DNA of 64,000 bases from Cristatella mucedo (taxonomy: Eukaryota; Bryozoa; Phylactolaemata; Cristatellidae), in contig WPIO01000054.1 of NCBI GenBank assembly GCA_009760855.2, positions 1,487,001 to 1,551,000 of the forward strand. The letters are read 5' to 3'. A model generated the notes under the pieces. The model saw only the letters and a program-made list of their open reading frames with translations. It was not told where the DNA came from and ran no database searches. The translations under genes and the position numbers were made by a program. Of this stretch, positions 58,743 to 64,000 are shown one piece after another (position 1 is the first letter of the stretch; the number at the start of each line of letters is the position of its first letter).

Positions 58743-58884
58743 TGCATCTTTAAATACATTATACATTACAGAACAAATTATGCTTTTATGGCACCCTCTG
58801 AGAACTAGCTTTCTGATAGAGGGTGCTTGCATATGCCGTCAAGTGACCGTTTGTATTGGTGAAATGAATGTATATATGCATATA

Positions 58885-59015
58885 ATTCATTTGTAGAGCG
58901 CACTACGATAACTTAATCTCTATCCTGACACTTTATGTACTCCACGGGGCTTAAGCTTACAACCTCGGTCAGTACAGGCAAGCACCTTAGCCCATGGGCC
59001 CAGCCAGAGCGGTTA
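58885..59015 (-). mobile_element. SINE-1 copy
   Basis: Complement reads tail (TAGAGCGCACTACGATAAC then TAATCTCTATCCTGACAC) and head (GGGGCTTAAGCTTACAACCTC, then AGCACCTTAGCCCATGGG). Confidence 0.65.
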
Positions 59016-59221
59016 GTGATAACATGCGCGGTGTCAACACGTATGAAAAACTTGCATGAGGTCCAGAAAATTCATTGGATAACCGGTGAGTTTTAGCTTT
59101 TGGAGAGCAGTGCAGGCTGGTGAGAAGTGGTTCAATGTGGCAGTTGCGATGTTCACGACAAAGAAACCACTGAAAGCGTGTTGTTTCACAAACCGGAAAA
59201 TCTGCCAGCAGTGAGTTGAAA

Positions 59222-59310
59222 TAATATCAATAATAACAATCAAAATTTATATAGCACCATAGGGGAACTAAATATTTTAGCGCTTTACATATGCTGTACA
59301 GGAATCATAT
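59222..59310 (-). mobile_element. LINE-A/SINE-1 tail relic
   Basis: AATAATAACAATC, then ATATAGCACCATAGGGGAAC and TAGCGCTTTACATATGC match the family tail, degraded. Confidence 0.45.
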
Positions 59311-59502
59311 AAATAGGGTTAAAGATAATATTCAAAGCGTCTTCCCGAAGCATGACACAAAGTCATTAGGACCCTGAAAATGCTGTAAGAACGCGTGAAT
59401 TATTAGTTGTTTTTAATATCGTAAAGTCAGATGTCGCGACGTCAGTCGTGACAAGTTCAACGTTTTAAGAGTATACAAACTAAAGGCAAAGAATTGAAGT
59501 TT

Positions 59503-59660
59503 GTTGGCGCGCTGGTCGCATGACTAACACCGTAGTTAAGTTGCTCACCCTGACTGAGGTCAAGCCGAGGTCGTAGGGTCGAGCCCCGAGACGGTGTATG
59601 TGAAACGCCCTAATAGAGATCAAGTTCTTCTAGGGCACAATGCAAATGAATAATATTGCA
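59503..59660 (+). mobile_element. SINE-1 copy
   Basis: Head CGCTGGTCGCATGACTAAC, B box GTAGGGTCGAGCCCCGAG, tail CGCCCTAATAGAGATCAAG and GGGCACAATGCAAATGAATAA. Confidence 0.7.
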
Positions 59661-59744
59661 TTTATTTTTATGATCTAAATCTTAGCTGTAGTTCAGATCC
59701 TAAATGGCTGGTGCTGCAGCAGTTTGAGACACGGCTTGATTGGA

Positions 59745-60345
59745 TAGCAGTTCGGTGCAGTTACAAAAGTCGAGACAGTATGTCGAAAATGCAGGGACCA
59801 ACTTGGATGTGGTATCCCTATTTAATCTGGCCTCAATTTTTGCATTGTTATGTAGGTGAAAGCAGGCAGACTTGACTGTGGAGCTGATGTGGCGATCTAA
59901 TGCAAGGTCGCCGTGGAAGAGGATTTCAACCTGATTTCGTGCTAACGCTACGAGAATTGTGTTGGCCGAGCCCGTTTTGAGGGCTACGCTTTCCAGAGTG
60001 TGAGTAGCACTCGGTTTTTCCATAGCCCGTACTTTGGTTTTATCTTTATTAGATATAAATAAGCATAAAGACACACCTATTTAGGACAGCATCTAGTGGG
60101 TCCCTGCGATTCGTCCATGATGTGCATATGCGTGCTGACACTGTGCACGCTGCCACTAACCACATTTGCATGCTGACCCTGTGCATGTCACCCCTAACCA
60201 TGTTATTCATGTTGTTTGTTTATCAAGCATGATATTACTCACCATTCAATTGCCTTTCCCTTTGCCGCAAATGTAAAGCGCCTAGAGAGAGATTGAGTTC
60301 TCTGAGGGCGCTTTATCAAGTGCATTATTATTATTATTATATTAT
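59745..60345 (+). mobile_element. LINE-A copy with a 5' inversion (twin priming)
   Basis: The plus-strand 3' segment 60064-60345 (CACCTATTTAGGACAGCAT through GGCGCTTTATCAAGTGC and (ATT)n) is preceded by an inverted segment. Its minus strand (60060 down to 59745) encodes the RT C-terminal part NKDKTKVRAMEKPSATHTLE and ISSTVKSACFHLHN. An internal stretch between them is missing. Confidence 0.75.
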
Positions 60346-60626
60346 TCTTATTGTGATTGTAAAGGTCAGCTATAGATGCTGCAAGGTCATATAGAGTGAG
60401 TTTGGCCGGCCACTGGAAGTCTGGGATGGAGCCAAATACTGTGTGCCATCCGCGTAAAAACGAAAGCCCAAGTTTTGCTTGGCGATTACATTGGCAGGAT
60501 GGAAGATATACACTGTTCAAAAAAGTGGACCCAGGACAGACGACCCGTATTTTAGAGGCTCCACTCGGACGACCATTTTCGGTTGACATTAATGTTCTGA
60601 AATCTCCCACGGAGATGAGACCCAGT

Positions 60627-60706
60627 GTATCTCCGTCTGTAACTCCACAAAGCCACAAAGACTGTGAGTGCTAGGCAGGAGAGTTTTGCACAGCAAACTC
60701 AAAGCT
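60627..60706 (-). mobile_element. LINE-B 3' tail relic
   Basis: Matches the LINE-B terminal 3' UTR (TATCTCCGTCTGTAACTCC and following). Body upstream (60360-60626) is not clearly LINE-B; a GDFRTLMSTENGRPSG stretch on the minus strand may be an eroded endonuclease. Confidence 0.55.
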
Positions 60707-60988
60707 TAAGTAACTATAGCAATGCACTGCCAGTGATGCCCAAGCGAGATGAGAGGTGCTCGAGAAGGACTTGGCGAATAATTGCATCAAAAGCTTCTTA
60801 ATAACTTAGCAAAAACAGAGAAGACTCTACTTATATATGTGTAGCTACAAAAGCAGTCATACTATCGCCACAGTGCTGACTGAGTGTGGAATGATTAGCC
60901 CTAACGCATGATTGAATCTCAATTGAAAAGTTGTATCTTTTGATGTACGATTCTGGTTGGTCTACCCCTACTCATTCCAGTGTCTTTA

Positions 60989-61065
60989 ATCGGAATAATA
61001 ATAATATTAATACTTTTGATAAAGCGCCGTCAGAAAGCTCAACCTATTTCTAGGAGTTTTATAAT
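60989..61065 (-). mobile_element. LINE-A tail relic
   Basis: (AAT)n followed by TTTTGATAAAGCGCCGTCAG and CTATTTCTAGGAG. Confidence 0.5.
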
Positions 61066-61137
61066 GGCATGAAAGAAACTGGACTGAGATCGCTAACGTT
61101 CTTCGGGTCTTTTTTGGCTTCTTAATAGATATAAATA

Positions 61138-61250
61138 TAATTAATTTGCATAGCGCCTAAGAGAACTTAATCTCTATTCAGGTGCTTCGCACATGCCACG
61201 GGGCTCGAGCTCACAACATTGGCCAGACCTCGGTCGCGGCAAGTTGACTA
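61138..61250 (-). mobile_element. SINE-1 copy
   Basis: Complement carries tail (TTGCATAGCGCCTAAGAGAAC) and B box (GGGGCTCGAGCTCACAAC); A-box part eroded. Confidence 0.65.
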
Positions 61251-61884
61251 GCAGCATCCGGTTGTCACGTGCAGGAACAAGACCCAAGGCTAATAACATA
61301 TTCAATGTGTTTAGTTACGAATGACAGCAGCAGATCAATGCAACGAAGAATAAGAGCAGTGGGCGTGTCATGAGGTCATCTAGAGGTCATCTTCCCCGAC
61401 TAAGAGATGACCTTCGATATACTGGCGAGCTTGACGAGAACATTGAGGGGAGGAGATCTGTGTGAATTTTCCGTTGGGAATAAACTCTTTGATATCATTT
61501 ATCTTTTCGACAGAGTAACTAGAGAAGCGACCTGCTAGATCGTTGCCCTAGATCACTCAGATAAGGTGTTGACATGAGACCGGTTAAGGAGATGGTTGAT
61601 GGTCGACATCGGCATTTTTGATTGCGCATCCGTGACTCGACTGTGTTTAAAAAAGTCAGAACTCGTCTTAGCTTAAATGGAGTGGCATGATCTACCGTAG
61701 CTGTCTGAGACCTAAGCAATGATGCATCGGTACGACCTACAGAAGTCCACCTACGCCAGTCGATGGACGGTCCGGTCCTGATCTTTTTTATGCTTTCTGT
61801 TGCATACATTATATCCATTGTGTTATATCTATTGCATACATTATATCATCTGTGTGCTTTCACAAGCTATGCGTCAATACGATC

Positions 61885-62013
61885 AGCATGACGGCTCCAG
61901 GTGTTAGACGCTTGCCATTTACGACCGAGATCGTGGGCTCAAGTCCGACGGCATGTCTAAAAACAACCTGGATAGAGATTCAATTCTCTTAGGGCTCTCT
62001 ACAAATGACATAC
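61885..62013 (+). mobile_element. SINE-1 copy
   Basis: Head with ACGGCTCCAGGTGTTAGACG, B box GTGGGCTCAAGTCCGACG, tail CCTGGATAGAGATTC and AGGGCTCTCTACAAATGACA. Confidence 0.68.
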
Positions 62014-62480
62014 ATTTTTTTCCTGTCATTTTGCTTTTCAGTAACTATGTAGATGCCCTCTTGTTACGCCTATTTAATACGTCGTGGCCGTGCTGTTTGA
62101 GTGAAGGGGACAATTTTAAAGAAATGACATTGTCAGGAATTTGACCGGGCTACGACGGTTTGGCTCACTGTCGAGCAAAGACCATGACCACGTCGCATGC
62201 GTTCAGAGCGTCGACACTAATATGGCTGAGCCAACTGTAGCGGTCGCATCTCTGACATGCCAACTATTTAGAGGCAGGGGATAGCTGCACGCTACGAAAC
62301 ATGAGCGTCCGCACTCACGCTGAACAGCATGCCAACAGATCTAGATCTGATGCTTGCGTGGACAAACTTAAAAAGCAGCCCCTGTGGCGCAGCGATACAA
62401 TATCGGCAGAAGCCGTAGCGCTGCTGCGGACTCGTCAATGACGCGCGTGCATCGTGGCGGCGGCGACGGTGGCGGCTTAC

Positions 62481-62726
62481 AATTGACCCTCATGACCGTT
62501 CCAGAGCCCGGCGTCACCGAAGTGCTCGATGCATGGCAGGTCCTGTCATCGGGCGAATACCGCACGATTGAGCAGCCACTGACACGCGATGCACAGGCGT
62601 GGCAGCACTCCCGAATAGAGTCGGCCGGAAGCACGAGCTCTTGAGCTCTCGCCGCCGACCAATCGGCAGCGCCAGCGCAGACCAGCGAAAAGTTGCATCG
62701 CATCAACCAATTGCTTGGCGAAGCAT
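62481..62726 (-). CDS. Gene A PAN/apple-like exon
   Basis: The exon has 82 codons and is phase 1-1. The acceptor is GCCTTCATTGTAG and the donor GTAAGC. It encodes MRCNFSLV, then RECCHACAS, GCSIVRYS, RTCHAS, and TPGSGTVMRVN with the final Cys split over the intron. The Cys framework is that of the gene B and C PAN exons, but the sequence is much more diverged and GC-rich. An in-frame ATG at 62764-62766 would give MSARRVQFVAFIV before the domain. That is a short and weak signal, so a separate signal exon beyond 64 kb is more likely, as in B and C. The joined codon with the next stalk exon (T|GC) again restores the last Cys. Confidence 0.68.
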
Positions 62727-62739
62727 CTACAATGAAGGC

Positions 62740-64000
62740 AACGAACTGCACACGCCTCGCACTCATGCGAGCGTACGCTCTCAGCGCGACCGTAGCAGCG
62801 TTCCAGCCGCTCTGCAGGAGTCGAAGGCTGGGCTGCCCTTAGCGGTGGCAACGCTGGCGCTCGCCAGTTTGGGCCGTTTGAGCATTTTACGCGCGCACAA
62901 GGAGGCGACGGGCGCGTACGATTGAGCGTCGAAGGCTAATGCCGATTTTCATTGCAACTATTAGGTAATACAAGTTCTTAAATACTGTTAAAAGGTATTA
63001 TTATATGTTATTACATGTATTTTTTGCGGCTGAAATAATTACTACGCCTCTAAAGCGACGTGGTGCCAAGATTAAAATTGTAAGCTTCCGTTTAATTTTA
63101 AACACGCCAGCCGTCATTTTTAAATAAAATAAATAAATCCTAGCTGAATAAACAGCCTCTTTTTGTATAGCGACAGAAGAGCCTTTACGGCTGTCACCAC
63201 CGCTTGCAGCGGCGATAAAGGATCGCCTATCGCAGGAATCGAACCCACGACCTCGGGACCAAGACCGTGAAAGCAACCGCCTTAGCTAGTGTGCCATCAT
63301 TTTTGCTTTGTTTTCCATACCGGTGCCGTAGTTTTAGGAGTTTTTTCTACCTCGACACGATGTGCCGTTCTAGTGCATCTCACCAAAAACTTTTTGAACG
63401 AATTGAGCTGAAAGCGTCGCAGATGGTTCTGACGCGGCGCGCTTGGCTGAATTCAGACATTGGAAGTGGTTCCGCCGGAGACCGGATGTTCGAATGCGCA
63501 TGGCAGTCACGTAAGCTGGCGGTAGCGGCTCCACAGCTGCGGTGCGGAGATGACCAGAGGAAGATGAGCCACTGCGACGGCGAGGTGGTTAGCAACAGCA
63601 ACCGCTCGCAATAGCCGACACTCGGCCGACACGCGTGCAATTGCGACGCCAGCTCGTTCGGCGTTAGTTACGCATAGTCGAGTCGTCCGACCGGGAGAAG
63701 AAGCTCTGTGTCTCGAGAGTCGAGCTGGCTCACGTCTTCATAGCAGCTAGATTGCGATCTAATCGTGAGGATAAACATTTTTCGGCGCTTTCGCTGGGTG
63801 CCAGAAGTCGAAATATGGCGCCAGAGGGCGCCAGGGGGATCCAGATTTCCCATTAATTCTGTTTCTCCTTCTTCCGTCGACTGACGCGCTCTCACCGCTT
63901 GCCGCCTTCGGTCATCTGCTATTTCCTCCCAAGAGTTACGCACCAATAAGTCTTCGCGGGTGCTTTTCTCACTGCAGCATCACGCTACGACTGGCTGGAA
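62740..64000. other. Upstream of gene A PAN exon; no signal exon found
   Basis: Minus-strand ATGs here were checked for a short hydrophobic frame ending in a phase-1 donor; none qualifies. The segment at 63890-63940 resembles the tandem unit upstream of gene C (TTCGGTCATCTGC...CCTCCCAAGAG). Confidence 0.4.
63150..63300 (-). mobile_element. SINE-2 copy
   Basis: Complement reads body (AGCGACAGAAGAGCC, GGCTGTCACCACCGCTTGC) and head with B box (CAGGAATCGAACCCACGACC). Confidence 0.72.

Noticed and set aside
62764-62766. Gene A translation start at this ATG, giving a signal directly on the PAN exon
   Set aside because: Hydrophobic stretch is very short, a good acceptor lies between it and the domain, and B and C use a separate signal exon. 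Not fully excluded.

Overview
This is metazoan nuclear DNA. Coding sequence is split into short exons with GT..AG boundaries, separated by introns full of L2-like LINEs, tRNA-derived SINEs, a candidate hAT-type MITE and long microsatellites. No rRNA gene, free-standing tRNA gene, CRISPR array or prokaryotic operon was seen. The species cannot be named from the sequence. The L2-type LINEs and an F-type (fucose-binding) lectin domain fit an aquatic invertebrate or a non-mammalian vertebrate.

The main content is a tandem array of three paralogous genes, all on the minus strand. They encode secreted proteins built from a signal peptide, one PAN/apple-like Cys-rich module, a variable number of Ser/Thr/Ala-rich stalk modules and an F-type lectin domain. 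Every assigned exon boundary is phase 1. Gene B (about 25.5-48.7 kb) is complete: signal peptide 48609-48687, PAN 44755-44991, stalks 43094-43348, 40010-40255 and 35457-35702, and lectin 28912-29106 plus 25784-26025. The seven exons sum to exactly 1500 nt, or 499 residues plus a stop. Gene C (5.7-23.4 kb) has signal peptide 23302-23380, PAN 15772-16002 and stalks 14139-14384 and 5746-5991; its lectin exons would lie left of the window. Gene A (52.9-62.7 kb or beyond) has PAN 62481-62726, a long Ala/Ser/Thr stalk 57976-58605, a second stalk 55320-55571 and two uncertain exons. No lectin exon was found for it, and its signal exon is probably beyond 64 kb.

The genes arose by segmental duplication. 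Introns and upstream DNA of B and C align in several places (for example 46.5-47.1 kb with 21.2-21.8 kb, and 12.6-12.85 kb with 38.3-38.6 kb). Within C, the 4.35-7.25 kb block is a second copy of the block that begins near 8.36 kb.

Two LINE families dominate the repeats. LINE-A ends in a GCGC-rich hairpin-like tail plus (ATT)n. LINE-B ends in (TTACA)n and has one nearly full-length 3.48 kb copy at 8709-12187. SINE-1 shares the LINE-A 3' tail, while one SINE-2 copy ends in the same pentamer as LINE-B. Two LINE-A copies carry the 5' inversions expected of twin priming, and one copy is a LINE-B/LINE-A chimera joined in frame. A 589-bp MITE with 8-bp target duplications sits in a LINE-A tail at 56.8 kb.

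Low-complexity blocks are an AT-rich array at 36.0-37.1 kb, a GAGACAGA satellite with about 168-bp higher-order periodicity at 41.3-42.9 kb, several (TA)n/(CA)n tracts, and a 30-bp minisatellite next to a gene A splice donor.
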